Under the pieces are notes generated by a model. That model made no database searches. It was not told where the DNA came from and was given only the letters and a program-made list of their open reading frames with translations. Positions 1 through 7,123 of a stretch of DNA of 17,798 nucleotides are shown here, in pieces (the first letter of the stretch is position 1; each line of letters begins with the position of its first letter). The position numbers and the translations under genes were made by a program. Origin of the DNA: Clostridiales bacterium (GTDB taxonomy: Bacteria > Bacillota > Clostridia > Christensenellales > Aristaeellaceae); assembly GCA_012522875.1 (NCBI GenBank), contig JAAYJP010000082.1:1-17798 (forward strand). Reading direction: 5' to 3'.

Positions 1-126
1 AAAATCTGCGGCGATCCCTTTGAGGTATAGCAGCAGCGACCCGCCGACAGCCCAAACGATGTTTTGCCGGTTCAGTTCCCCGGCAATATGGGAGAGGACT
101 GACAGTTTTCTGGTGATACCGTCCAT
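1..126 (-). CDS. Nucleotidyltransferase-like protein, N-terminal fragment cut by the window edge
   Basis: Reading leftward from an ATG at 126, 42 codons run to the window edge without a stop. The peptide begins MDGITRKLSVLSHIAGELNR and continues into NIVWAVGGSLLLYLKGIAADF. A small helical start followed by WAVGGSLLLYLKGI and then an acidic residue is the usual opening of minimal nucleotidyltransferase-fold proteins, where a GGS motif precedes the metal-binding D-x-D. The D-x-D itself would lie just outside the window. A very strong ribosome binding site (AGGAGG, 134-139 read leftward) lies 7 bases before the ATG, which supports a real start. The gene is divergent from the phosphonate-type transporter operon and has its own candidate promoter at 173-200. 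Coding status is well supported. The family call is from motif resemblance only, and the substrate (tRNA, antibiotic or other) cannot be told. Confidence 0.7.
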   Translation of the reverse strand, partial: MDGITRKLSVLSHIAGELNRQNIVWAVGGSLLLYLKGIAADF

Positions 127-172
127 TTTCCCTCCTCCTGGATATCCGGCACATGATTCTTTCCGCCCTCAG

Positions 173-200
173 GATATACTGAAAATTGCGCCCTTGTCCA
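173..200 (-). promoter_or_regulatory. Candidate promoter of the leftward nucleotidyltransferase-like gene
   Basis: Read leftward, TGGACA (200-195) is separated by 16 bases from TATATC (178-173). Transcription would start near 166 and give a leader of about 40 bases before the ATG at 126. The -35 lies in a TGGACAAGG word that recurs, in opposite orientation, at the -35 of the divergent transporter promoter. Confidence 0.4.
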
Positions 201-319
201 GGATGGTGCGGTGCATCAGTCAGCGGAAAAATCGCCAGGAATTGCCAATGTCCGTTTTTTTTGACATAGACAGGCCATATCCACCTGCTGAAGGAAACGG
301 CAGTATCCCGAATCTTGAA

Positions 320-348
320 TGGACAAGGACAGCGATCTAACATATAAT
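320..348 (+). promoter_or_regulatory. Promoter of the phosphonate-type ABC transporter operon
   Basis: TGGACA (320-325) and a perfect TATAAT (343-348) are separated by 17 bases, the optimal sigma-A spacing. The start point would be near 355, giving a leader of about 35 bases. The ATG at 347 overlaps the -10 box, so it cannot be the translation start of the binding-protein gene. This supports the start at 389 or 392. Confidence 0.75.
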
Positions 349-388
349 GAGCCCGACGGATACCCACAAAACATTCAAGGAGAGAAAA

Positions 389-1429
389 ATGATGAAGAAA
401 ATCCTGGCGATCCTTCTGAGCGCGCTTCTGGTCTGTTCCTTTGCGGTTGGACTGGCTGAACCCGTTGTCATTGACGAACTGAGCGTTGTTTTTGTTCCAA
501 GTGCCAGCGTTGAGGAAATGCTGAACGCTTCTGAACCCCTGAAAGCCATGCTTCAGGAAGAACTGGCAAAAAGCGGCTATGATGTGAAGTCCGTCACCGT
601 GGACGTGGGCACTGACTATGCCGTGGTGGGCGAAGGCATGATCTCAGGCACCGTGGACGTGGGCTTTCTGCCCGCCGGCACCTATGCCCTGTATTCCCCC
701 GATGGCGTGCAGGTCATCCTGTGCTCCACCCGGGCTGGCCACAACGTGGATTCCGATGATTTCCGTGACTGGAACATTGTGGTGGAGAACGACCCCTCTG
801 TGGTTGCCAATGGCTACCGCTCCCTGATTTACGTGAACGCCCTGACCGAAAAAGGCGCTGACCTGCTGGCCAAAGCTGAAGCGGGCACCCTGGCCTGGGA
901 GGATGTGAACTCCGCAAAATGGGCCCTTGGCAATCCCGGCTCCGGCGCTTCCTATACCTATCCCAGCATCTGGCTGAACAAAACCTTCGGCGAAGGGGTG
1001 GGCGAAAGCAAGAAGACTGTGGAAAGCCTGGAGTTCGCCACCTTTGGCGGCGGCTACCCGGACAACCAGGAAACCGTGATTCTGGGCCAGGCCGACATCT
1101 ATGCCGGTTTTGCTGACACCCGCACCAACGACTATGCCCAGCCCGCTTTCGCGGCCGCCTATCCGGAGCTGGCCGCGGAAGGCAAGACGGTGTTTGATTG
1201 CCTGAAGGTCATCGGCGTATCCGACATGATTATGAACGACACCATCTCCGTAGGCACCGCCGAATACATCACCCCTGAATTCATCACAGCGCTGCAGCAG
1301 GCCTTCCTGAATATCATCCAGACCGAGGAAGGCAAGGCCACAGTCAAGCCCTACAGCCACAGCGGCTATGTTATCGCCCAGGACAGCGACTTTGACGGCG
1401 CCCGGGCAGCCCTGAAAATCTTCGATTAA
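389..1429 (+). CDS. phnD: Phosphonate-type ABC transporter substrate-binding protein (PhnD-like)
   Basis: Secreted, membrane-anchored or cell-surface binding protein that would capture the substrate and hand it to the PhnC/PhnE importer. The 346-residue product starts with a typical signal peptide (MMKKILAILLSALLVCSFAV, then GLAEP). A periplasmic-binding fold of the PhnD/phosphite-binding class follows: a first strand LSVVFVPSAS (about residues 31-40), VDVGFLPAGTY near 90-99, and a GSGAS anion-binding-type loop at 184-188. AAGGAGA (377-383) serves the ATG at 389 (5-base gap) or the adjacent ATG at 392. The gene is first in an operon with the ATPase and two permeases, but a stable hairpin at 1450-1486 separates it from them. 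Family membership is clear. The true substrate (phosphonate, phosphite or another phosphate-like anion) cannot be read from sequence, and no C-P lyase gene is nearby. Confidence 0.9.
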   Translation: MMKKILAILLSALLVCSFAVGLAEPVVIDELSVVFVPSASVEEMLNASEPLKAMLQEELAKSGYDVKSVTVDVGTDYAVVGEGMISGTVDVGFLPAGTYALYSPDGVQVILCSTRAGHNVDSDDFRDWNIVVENDPSVVANGYRSLIYVNALTEKGADLLAKAEAGTLAWEDVNSAKWALGNPGSGASYTYPSIWLNKTFGEGVGESKKTVESLEFATFGGGYPDNQETVILGQADIYAGFADTRTNDYAQPAFAAAYPELAAEGKTVFDCLKVIGVSDMIMNDTISVGTAEYITPEFITALQQAFLNIIQTEEGKATVKPYSHSGYVIAQDSDFDGARAALKIFD

Positions 1430-1449
1430 GCTGCATCACCGACTCACAT

Positions 1450-1486
1450 GCACTGAGGCTGTTGCGTTCAGCAACAGCCTCAGTGC
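1450..1486 (+). other. Perfect 16-bp hairpin between phnD and phnC (mRNA stabiliser or partial attenuator)
   Basis: GCACTGAGGCTGTTGC (1450-1465) is followed by a 5-base loop (GTTCA) and its exact reverse complement (1471-1486). It begins 21 bases after the phnD stop and ends 42 bases before the phnC start. No U-tract follows (GCATCAGGAC), so it is not a standard intrinsic terminator. The most likely role, by analogy with intergenic stem-loops in other binding-protein operons, is protection of the upstream mRNA 3' end. That would give more binding protein than membrane components. Partial termination is an alternative. Confidence 0.75.
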
Positions 1487-1528
1487 GCATCAGGACCTGG
1501 CAGGTCGTGAAGACGGCGGAGAATAGGC

Positions 1529-2305
1529 ATGATCAAGTTTGAAAACGTTGGCAAGACCTACAGCAATGGCGTGAAAGCCATGGACAATGTAAGCCTGACT
1601 ATTGAACAGGGCGAGTTTGTGGCCATCATCGGCCTCTCCGGTGCAGGCAAGTCCACCCTGATCCGCACCATCAACAAAATGATCGATATCTCTTCCGGCA
1701 AACTCACCGTGAACGGTATCGATGTTTCCGGGCTTCAGGGCGCTTCCCTGCGTAGATTCCGCCGGAAGATCGGCATGGTTTTCCAGTCCTTCAACCTCAT
1801 CAGCCGCATCAGCGTCATCAAAAATGTGCTGTCAGCCCGGGTGGCGGACCTGTCCCTCTTCAGGGTGCTGTTTGGCCTTTACTCCAGGCAGGACAGGATC
1901 TTGGCCCTGGAGTCCCTGGACAAAGTCGGCATTCTTGAGAAGGCCTACATCCGGGCCGATCAATTGTCCGGCGGCCAGCAGCAGAGGGTCGCTCTGGCCC
2001 GCACCCTGGCCCAGACGCCGGAAATCATCCTTGCGGATGAGCCGGTGGCGGCCCTGGACCCGGTGATGGCCGACGTGGTCATGGAGGACTTCAAGCGCAT
2101 CAACCGGGACATGAAGATCACGGTCATCATCAACATCCACCATGTAGACCTGGCCCTGCAGTATGCTGACCGCATTATCGGCATCCGGGCCGGTCAGATT
2201 GTATACGACGGGCCCACCGCCTCCATCACCCCGAATGCGCTGAAGGAAATCTACGGCAGAAGCCTTACGGACGACGATGTCATGAAGGAGAAAATCGATG
2301 TTTGA
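1529..2305 (+). CDS. phnC: Phosphonate-type ABC transporter ATP-binding protein (PhnC-like)
   Basis: Cytoplasmic ATPase that powers import through the two PhnE-like permeases. All ABC motifs are intact in the 258 residues: Walker A GLSGAGKST (35-43), Q-loop Q86, signature LSGGQ (146-150), Walker B IILADEP (166-172) and the switch histidine in NIHHVDLA (H204). The length matches the PhnC family. GGAGAA at 1518-1523 lies 5 bases before the ATG. The 3' end overlaps the next gene by 8 bases, so the two are probably translationally coupled. The PhnC assignment over other importer ATPases rests on the INIHHVDLAL region and on the PhnD and PhnE neighbours. Confidence 0.92.
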   Translation: MIKFENVGKTYSNGVKAMDNVSLTIEQGEFVAIIGLSGAGKSTLIRTINKMIDISSGKLTVNGIDVSGLQGASLRRFRRKIGMVFQSFNLISRISVIKNVLSARVADLSLFRVLFGLYSRQDRILALESLDKVGILEKAYIRADQLSGGQQQRVALARTLAQTPEIILADEPVAALDPVMADVVMEDFKRINRDMKITVIINIHHVDLALQYADRIIGIRAGQIVYDGPTASITPNALKEIYGRSLTDDDVMKEKIDV

Positions 2306-3128
2306 TGACATCCTTCATATCTTTTATCCCCGCAGCTACACCCTGGGGAACGGAAAAGAGGTCAAGGAGAAGTTCAACCCCTTTCCCTACCTGCTCATTC
2401 TGTTCATTGCCATCGTGATAGGCCTGTCGGTCTTTACCCGGGTGAACTTGACGGCCTTGATCAAGCGCGGCAACAACTTTTTTGACATTGTCCGTGCCAT
2501 GATTCCCCCCAACTGGGACTACTGGCCCACCATGGAAAAGGCCATGCTGGACACGATCAACATGTCCCTGCTGGGTTCGGTCTTCGGCTGCGCCGTTGCC
2601 CTGCCGGTGAGCTTTTATCTGTCCAGCAATTTCAAACTCAATAAAATATACCTGGTCAGCCACCGTCTGGCATTGAGCATGCTGCGCACCCTTCCCATCC
2701 TGGTATTGGCCTTCTTTTTCCGTACGGTCCTGGGCATCGGTGCCATGGCGGGCACCCTGGCCATCTCAGTGTTTTCATACACCATCTGCGTAAAAATGAT
2801 GTATGAATACATCGAAACCCTGGACATGGGGGCATACGAAGCCCTGGAGTCCACAGGCGCTTCCCGCCTCAAGTGCATCCTGGGTGCCGTCTGGCCCCAG
2901 GTAAAGGGCTTCTTCCTGTCCACTTTCCTGTACTGCTTTGAAACCAATGTGAAAAGCGCTGCCATCCTTGGCTTTGTGGGTGCGGGGGGCATCGGCCTGA
3001 ACATCTCCGGGCAGTTGACCCTGCGGCGCTACGGTAACCTGGGGCTGGTACTCATCAGCATGACGGTAACCATCATGGTGCTGGAGGCGGTCACACGCTA
3101 CGCCCGCAGAAAGCTGGTGACCGGATGA
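2298..3128 (+). CDS. phnE: Phosphonate-type ABC transporter permease (PhnE-like), first copy
   Basis: Integral membrane subunit of 276 residues. After a polar N-terminal segment of about 30 residues there is a first membrane helix (about 31-47), then helices near 88-107, 130-147, 150-168 and 245-265. The cytoplasmic EAA coupling loop, which contacts the ATPase, is EALESTGASRLKCILGAVWP (181-200). The family-typical block NVKSAAILGFVGAGGIG (217-233) follows. The start overlaps the end of phnC by 8 bases, and AAGGAGA (2285-2291) lies 6 bases before the ATG. The stop overlaps the next start as ATGA. It most likely forms a heterodimeric channel with the following permease. Confidence 0.9.
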   Translation: MFDDILHIFYPRSYTLGNGKEVKEKFNPFPYLLILFIAIVIGLSVFTRVNLTALIKRGNNFFDIVRAMIPPNWDYWPTMEKAMLDTINMSLLGSVFGCAVALPVSFYLSSNFKLNKIYLVSHRLALSMLRTLPILVLAFFFRTVLGIGAMAGTLAISVFSYTICVKMMYEYIETLDMGAYEALESTGASRLKCILGAVWPQVKGFFLSTFLYCFETNVKSAAILGFVGAGGIGLNISGQLTLRRYGNLGLVLISMTVTIMVLEAVTRYARRKLVTG

Positions 3129-3940
3129 ATACGTCCCTGTTGGAACAGCAGTACAAGCGCTATCCCAAGGCCTGGCCGCAGTTCGTTATCGGTTTTGTGG
3201 CCATTGTAGCGGTCATTATTATCTGGAATGTGACCGTGTCCTTTGGCGGCTTCACCGAGCGGGGCTGGGGCATGCTGGCGCTGGCTTTCCAGGGCCTGGT
3301 GCGCCCCTCCTGGGCAGTCATCAGCGACCTGGGGCCTACGGGGCTTTTGATGATGCTGGCAGAGACCTTTGCCATCGGTTTCCTGGGCACTGTCTTTGGC
3401 ACCATCATCGCCATCCCCCTGGCCTTCATCTCCAGCCGCAACATCGCCCCCCGGTGGGTGAACATCATCACCCTGGGTTTCATCACCATCATCCGGGCCT
3501 TTCCCTCCCTGATGTATGGCATCATGTTTGTGAAAACTGTGGGGACCGGGGCTTTTGCAGGGGTCCTCACGATGACCATCGGGTCCGTGGGCATGCTCAG
3601 CAAAATGATGGTGGAGTCTGTGGAGGACATCGACCCCGGCATCATTGAATCCCTGGATGCGGCGGGCTGCACCGGCTTTCAGAAGGTCCGCTACGGCATC
3701 ATGCCGCAGCTGAGCTCCAGCATTATCTCAAACGTCCTGTACCGCCTGGACATTAATGTGAAAAACGCCTCCGTCCTGGGCCTGGTGAGCGCAGGCGGCA
3801 TCGGCGCCCAGCTGATTTTCGCCATCCAGTCCAGGCGCTGGGACGACATCGGTGCCATGGTCTGGGGCCTGGTGATCCTGGTGCTGGCCATTGAATACGC
3901 CTCCACCAAGATCCGCAATTCATTGGCGGCCAAATCATGA
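3125..3940 (+). CDS. phnE: Phosphonate-type ABC transporter permease (PhnE-like), second copy
   Basis: Second membrane subunit, 271 residues, overlapping the first permease by 4 bases (ATGA). Helices are visible near 19-37, 73-103, 112-134, 138-156 and 242-258. The EAA loop is ESLDAAGCTGFQKVRYGIMP (175-194). It is followed by NVKNASVLGLVSAGGIG (211-227), nearly the same block as in the first permease, so the pair are diverged paralogues. Having two separate PhnE proteins instead of one homodimer is common in Firmicutes phosphonate-type importers. Between this stop and the next start lie 24 bases with no terminator, so the HAD gene is probably cotranscribed. Confidence 0.9.
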   Translation: MNTSLLEQQYKRYPKAWPQFVIGFVAIVAVIIIWNVTVSFGGFTERGWGMLALAFQGLVRPSWAVISDLGPTGLLMMLAETFAIGFLGTVFGTIIAIPLAFISSRNIAPRWVNIITLGFITIIRAFPSLMYGIMFVKTVGTGAFAGVLTMTIGSVGMLSKMMVESVEDIDPGIIESLDAAGCTGFQKVRYGIMPQLSSSIISNVLYRLDINVKNASVLGLVSAGGIGAQLIFAIQSRRWDDIGAMVWGLVILVLAIEYASTKIRNSLAAKS

Positions 3941-3964
3941 AGCGAACAACCGGTACTTGGTGAG

Positions 3965-4579
3965 ATGGCGCTGAAAAATCTGATTCTGGATATGGGCAAC
4001 GTGCTGCTCACCTGGGAGCCGCTTGTTTTTGCATTGCGGGCAGCCGGAAATGAACAGGACGCGCGGATTCTCCATCATGCGCTGTTTAACACCGCTGAGT
4101 GGCATTTGCATGACGCCGGGCAGCTAACAGAAGAAGAATTGCTGCAAATATCCCTTTTGCGCACGCCTTTGCATCTGCAGGGCAGGCTTACAACGCTCTT
4201 TGAGCAATGGCCCCGATGGATGGCTCCCATTCCCGGTTCTGATCCTTTGATGATAAAGGCGCGCGAAGCCGGCTTGCGGCTTTATCTGCTCTCAAACGCC
4301 GGCACGCGCTTTCCCAAAGTGCTTGAGGAGCGGGATTTCTATCCGTGGTTTGACGGCATGATGGTGTCAGCGCACGAAAAAGTCAGTAAACCCGACCTTC
4401 GCATTTATAGGCGGTTATGTGAGCGCTTTGATTTGAATCCCGGAGAGTGCCTGTTTGTGGATGATTTGGCCGAAAACGTGGAGGGTGCTGTGAAAGCCGG
4501 CATGGCTGCCCATCGGTTTGACGGCGACTTCCAGAAGCTGGAGGATAAGCTGCGGGTTTTTGGCGTTGCTCTCAGCTGA
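3965..4579 (+). CDS. HAD-superfamily hydrolase (subfamily IA, YihX-like sugar-phosphatase type)
   Basis: Cytoplasmic HAD-fold phosphatase of 204 residues. Motif I is LILDMGNVLL with nucleophile D9; the usual second Asp is replaced by Gly, as in the YihX-type DxGNV subfamily. Motif II is LLSNAG (S110), motif III K142 in SKPDLRIY, and motif IV VDD (D166, D167). The helical cap between motifs I and II is short. The phosphonatase (PhnX) cap lysine region is not seen, so hydrolysis of a C-P bond is unlikely. A phosphate-ester substrate is the better guess. The ribosome binding site is weak (GGTGAG directly before the ATG), which fits translational coupling to the transporter genes upstream. The fold call is firm; the substrate and any link to the imported compound are inference. 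Confidence 0.88.
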   Translation: MALKNLILDMGNVLLTWEPLVFALRAAGNEQDARILHHALFNTAEWHLHDAGQLTEEELLQISLLRTPLHLQGRLTTLFEQWPRWMAPIPGSDPLMIKAREAGLRLYLLSNAGTRFPKVLEERDFYPWFDGMMVSAHEKVSKPDLRIYRRLCERFDLNPGECLFVDDLAENVEGAVKAGMAAHRFDGDFQKLEDKLRVFGVALS

Positions 4580-4606
4580 CAAAGGCATATCGCTCATCCG
4601 TTTTTT

Positions 4607-5200
4607 TCAGCCCCACCCATAGCGCCCCTTGAGCTCCACAAAGCTGACCCTTTCAATATCCTGGATGCTGACGGCCCCGTTTGCGTCCTTTAGGATCAGT
4701 TTGAGAACCTGGAATCCGGGCTGCCCGACGGGGATGACCATCCGCCCGTTGGCCGCCAACTGCCTGATGAGCGCATCCGGCATTTTGCCGGCGGCGGCTG
4801 TGACCATAATCCGGTCAAAGGGAGCGTGCTCCGGCCAGCCCTCGCTCCCATCTCCTGTTCGATAAAATACATTGCTGTAGCCAAGGGCGTCCAAGCGCTC
4901 CCTGGCTTTGTCCGAGAGAGCCCTAAACCATTCAGCTGAATAGACTTCCTTTGAGAATTCTGCCAGGAAAGCTGTCTGGTAGCCGGAGCCAGTGCCGATC
5001 TCCAGCACCCTGCTATCGCTATGGGGATCGAGCAAATGCGTCATATAGGCAACCAGCGACGGTTGGGAGATCGTCTGCCCGCTGCCGATGGGCAAAGGGA
5101 CATCATGCCCCGAGAAAGGCTTTTGCGCATCATCCAGAAACAACGAACGGTCGAGTTTCCTGAAAAAGCCCTTTAATGCCATTTCGTCCATATTACGCAT
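4607..5200 (-). CDS. pcm: Protein-L-isoaspartate O-methyltransferase
   Basis: Repair enzyme that methylates isoaspartyl residues of aged proteins with S-adenosylmethionine. The 197-residue product carries the family hallmark PLPIGSGQTISQPSLVAYM (35-53), SAM-binding motif I VLEIGTGSGYQTA (65-77), and the later block DRIMVTAAAGKMPDALIRQL (129-148). The length suits the family (about 200-230). I prefer the start at 5200 because AAGGG lies 6 bases before it. An in-frame ATG at 5353 would add 51 residues of low-complexity, non-conserved sequence with no ribosome binding site. The gene converges on the HAD gene with a 27-base gap. It may be cotranscribed with the DUF4832-like gene upstream. Close alternative: a related SAM methyltransferase, but the motif set argues for isoaspartyl methyltransferase. 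Confidence 0.88.
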   Translation of the reverse strand: MRNMDEMALKGFFRKLDRSLFLDDAQKPFSGHDVPLPIGSGQTISQPSLVAYMTHLLDPHSDSRVLEIGTGSGYQTAFLAEFSKEVYSAEWFRALSDKARERLDALGYSNVFYRTGDGSEGWPEHAPFDRIMVTAAAGKMPDALIRQLAANGRMVIPVGQPGFQVLKLILKDANGAVSIQDIERVSFVELKGRYGWG

Positions 5201-5352
5201 CCATTTCCCTTGGCCGGGCAGGAAGGAACAGGCTGGGCAGGCCGTGCTGTGAACCGGCAGTATCAAAGCTTGGGATCGGGCTGGGGGAGAGCGCAATGAT
5301 TCGGCATCGGGGAAGGGAGCGCTCTGCGCCGGGCCGAGCCATGGTGCCGCCA

Positions 5353-6756
5353 TTACGGATCGTTTTTCATCCGGAACAGCTCATACCAGTATGCATCGCT
5401 GGGCGTGTCCATGGCAAGCGCGATGCCGGCCTCTCCCGTGGCCGGGTTTACGATTCCCGCGAACACGGCGCAGCCGCCTTCGGGCAGCGCCCGGGCATCG
5501 ATGCGGGTGACGGTTTGAACGGGTTCGCCGGGAAGCAAATCCTGAAGGCGCATATCAAGGGGCAGCAGGGTCTCTTCCCCGTTGCTCCCTTTTATGCGCA
5601 GGGTGGGAAGCCAATCAAAGTAAAAGGGGGCAATCCCGCTGTTGGCCCATGCCAGGATGATGTTCATGGACCCATCATCGTTCAGTTCCATGTCGCATTG
5701 CGATACGCGCAGGCGGTAACCGATCGTTCGGTTCACCTCATCCAGGGCCCTCTGGTATTCTCCGCCGCGGCCCACATCCACGAAGCTTCCAGGCCCGATC
5801 CAGCTGGTATGGGAACGCTCAAACAGGCTCAGCGTTTGTTCCAGGGTATCCGCCTCCAGATAATCCGTCTTCTCATGCCTTGTGGACAACTCGCCGCCGA
5901 CAGGCGCTGTCATCCACGCGTCACCCATCGGGACGAGGGCGTCCTGTTCGTCTGTCTGGTTAAAAGCGCCGCCGGAAGCAATCCATTCAAGCCATGTTTC
6001 CGTGGGCTCCAAATCGCCCGCCGTGTCATTATACAGCCCCATGTTATAGCGGCTGGCCTCGGCAAACGGCCTGCGCATCATCAGTTTTGCCAGCGGGAAC
6101 GCTTCCAGGTAGGGCGCGATGTACAGTGCCCTGGTTGGCGCCAGCGGCATCGGGTGCAGACTGCTTCTGATGTGCCATTCGCCCCAATGGCCCAGGGAGC
6201 CCAGCTGAACGTAGGCGATCAAGGGGTCCTGGCCATAGCGCTGGCCCAGGGCCCGGATTGCTTTGGCATGGGCCTGTATGAGAATGGGGTTCTCATAATT
6301 GGGGCTGTAGCCCAGGCCATATGAGTTGTCGTAATTCTGGCCGTCCCTGTTGGTTTTCTGCCACAGCCAGTCGGGAATATCCCGGTGCGTTTTTTTGCCC
6401 GGCCGGTCCATGACGAAGCGGAAAATGATGTGCTTGCCTTCCTCACGCCACCGGCTGAACTGGTTGGTATTCTCGAACGCATCAAAAGCGTAGACGCCTT
6501 CCTCAGGCTCAAGATCTGCCCATAACACCGTGGCATAGGCCAGGGAAAACGGCTGCTCGTGCTGTGACGGATCGGTGGCCCAAACCGCGTTCCCGATGTA
6601 GGGATTGGCCAACTCCCTTCCACTGGCCGGATAGCTGAGGGACATGGTCAGGCCCGAAGCGCCGACCGGGGATATCGCCAATAGAAAAATCAGCGCCAGG
6701 CATACCGCCGGCACCAGGGGGAGTGCCCCGCGAAGCAAATGGTGTGACCGGGTCAT
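5353..6756 (-). CDS. Secreted DUF4832-like protein with a glycosidase-type fold
   Basis: Predicted secreted or membrane-anchored protein of about 467 residues. A signal peptide or anchor (about 9-34, ending SPVGASG) is followed by a TIM-barrel-like domain. Blocks match what is known of DUF4832 proteins: NPYIGNAVW (51-59), a strand leading to FRFVMDRPG (112-120), DIPDWLW (126-132), YSPNYENP (150-157) and VQLGSLGHWGEWH (183-195). In that last block E193 is placed like a glycoside hydrolase acid. A C-terminal beta-rich domain follows (about 345-450). Three in-frame ATGs lie at 6762, 6759 and 6756; GGTGAGG best suits 6756. Upstream in-frame sequence to 6897 shows no conservation and is probably not translated. 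A carbohydrate substrate is inferred from the fold, and activity is unproven for the family. No carbohydrate transporter lies nearby. Confidence 0.8.
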   Translation of the reverse strand: MTRSHHLLRGALPLVPAVCLALIFLLAISPVGASGLTMSLSYPASGRELANPYIGNAVWATDPSQHEQPFSLAYATVLWADLEPEEGVYAFDAFENTNQFSRWREEGKHIIFRFVMDRPGKKTHRDIPDWLWQKTNRDGQNYDNSYGLGYSPNYENPILIQAHAKAIRALGQRYGQDPLIAYVQLGSLGHWGEWHIRSSLHPMPLAPTRALYIAPYLEAFPLAKLMMRRPFAEASRYNMGLYNDTAGDLEPTETWLEWIASGGAFNQTDEQDALVPMGDAWMTAPVGGELSTRHEKTDYLEADTLEQTLSLFERSHTSWIGPGSFVDVGRGGEYQRALDEVNRTIGYRLRVSQCDMELNDDGSMNIILAWANSGIAPFYFDWLPTLRIKGSNGEETLLPLDMRLQDLLPGEPVQTVTRIDARALPEGGCAVFAGIVNPATGEAGIALAMDTPSDAYWYELFRMKNDP

Positions 6757-6762
6757 CATCAT

Positions 6763-7123
6763 AACCTCACCCGTCAATCGATATAGTCGCCGCTGTACTG
6801 CCACCAGGGCCACATCATTGACCTGGCCCAGGGCGCGGGACGGCTCCGGAAACGCCAGGCCACCGCGTTTCGCCCGAACCTCGATCGCCATTTCCACATC
6901 CTGCCTGCGCGTTTTTGGGGACTCAACCGCACGATCGGCAACGGCGATAGCACAAAAATACGGCAGTTTATATTGATGTTAGCGGCGGAGCATGACGGAT
7001 TTGGACGGCTGTCTTCCCCAAGGCGGATGCGGTGCTCCAATGAATTCATTCCATGGGCGTCCCTGCAGTGAATGCCCTCCGCTCCTTGATCATCAAATCC
7101 CTGTGAGCGGGCAGTCCGCCAGC
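6763..7123. other. Intergenic region of 361 bases without a recognisable gene
   Basis: This stretch lies between the amidinotransferase-like gene and the DUF4832-like gene, both leftward. Open frames cross it, but their translations are Arg/Trp-rich with no known motif. I found no convincing -35/-10 pair for the DUF4832-like gene and no hairpin with a U-tract. An AT-rich patch at about 6955-6980 is the only plausible regulatory segment. Confidence 0.5.

Noticed and set aside
261..266. Perfect TTGACA as a -35 box
   Set aside because: No -10 element occurs 16-18 bases downstream.
20..340. 106-codon rightward open frame at the left end
   Set aside because: It runs antisense to the well-supported leftward gene start and across both divergent promoters, and its translation has no domain or ribosome binding site.
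644..1360. 238-codon leftward frame inside the binding-protein gene
   Set aside because: It is antisense to a clear PhnD-like protein and its translation is Gly/His-rich without any recognisable domain.
4580..4607. Seven-T run between the HAD and methyltransferase genes as a terminator
   Set aside because: I could find no stable stem directly before the T-run, so only the U-tract half of a terminator is present.
5201..5353. N-terminal extension of the isoaspartate methyltransferase to an ATG at 5353
   Set aside because: The extra 51 residues are Pro/Ala/Ser-rich and unconserved. No ribosome binding site precedes 5353, whereas AAGGG precedes 5200.
5176..6324. 382-codon rightward open frame
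   Set aside because: It lies antisense to the DUF4832-like gene, whose leftward frame shows clear family motifs. The long frame is a by-product of GC-rich codons.
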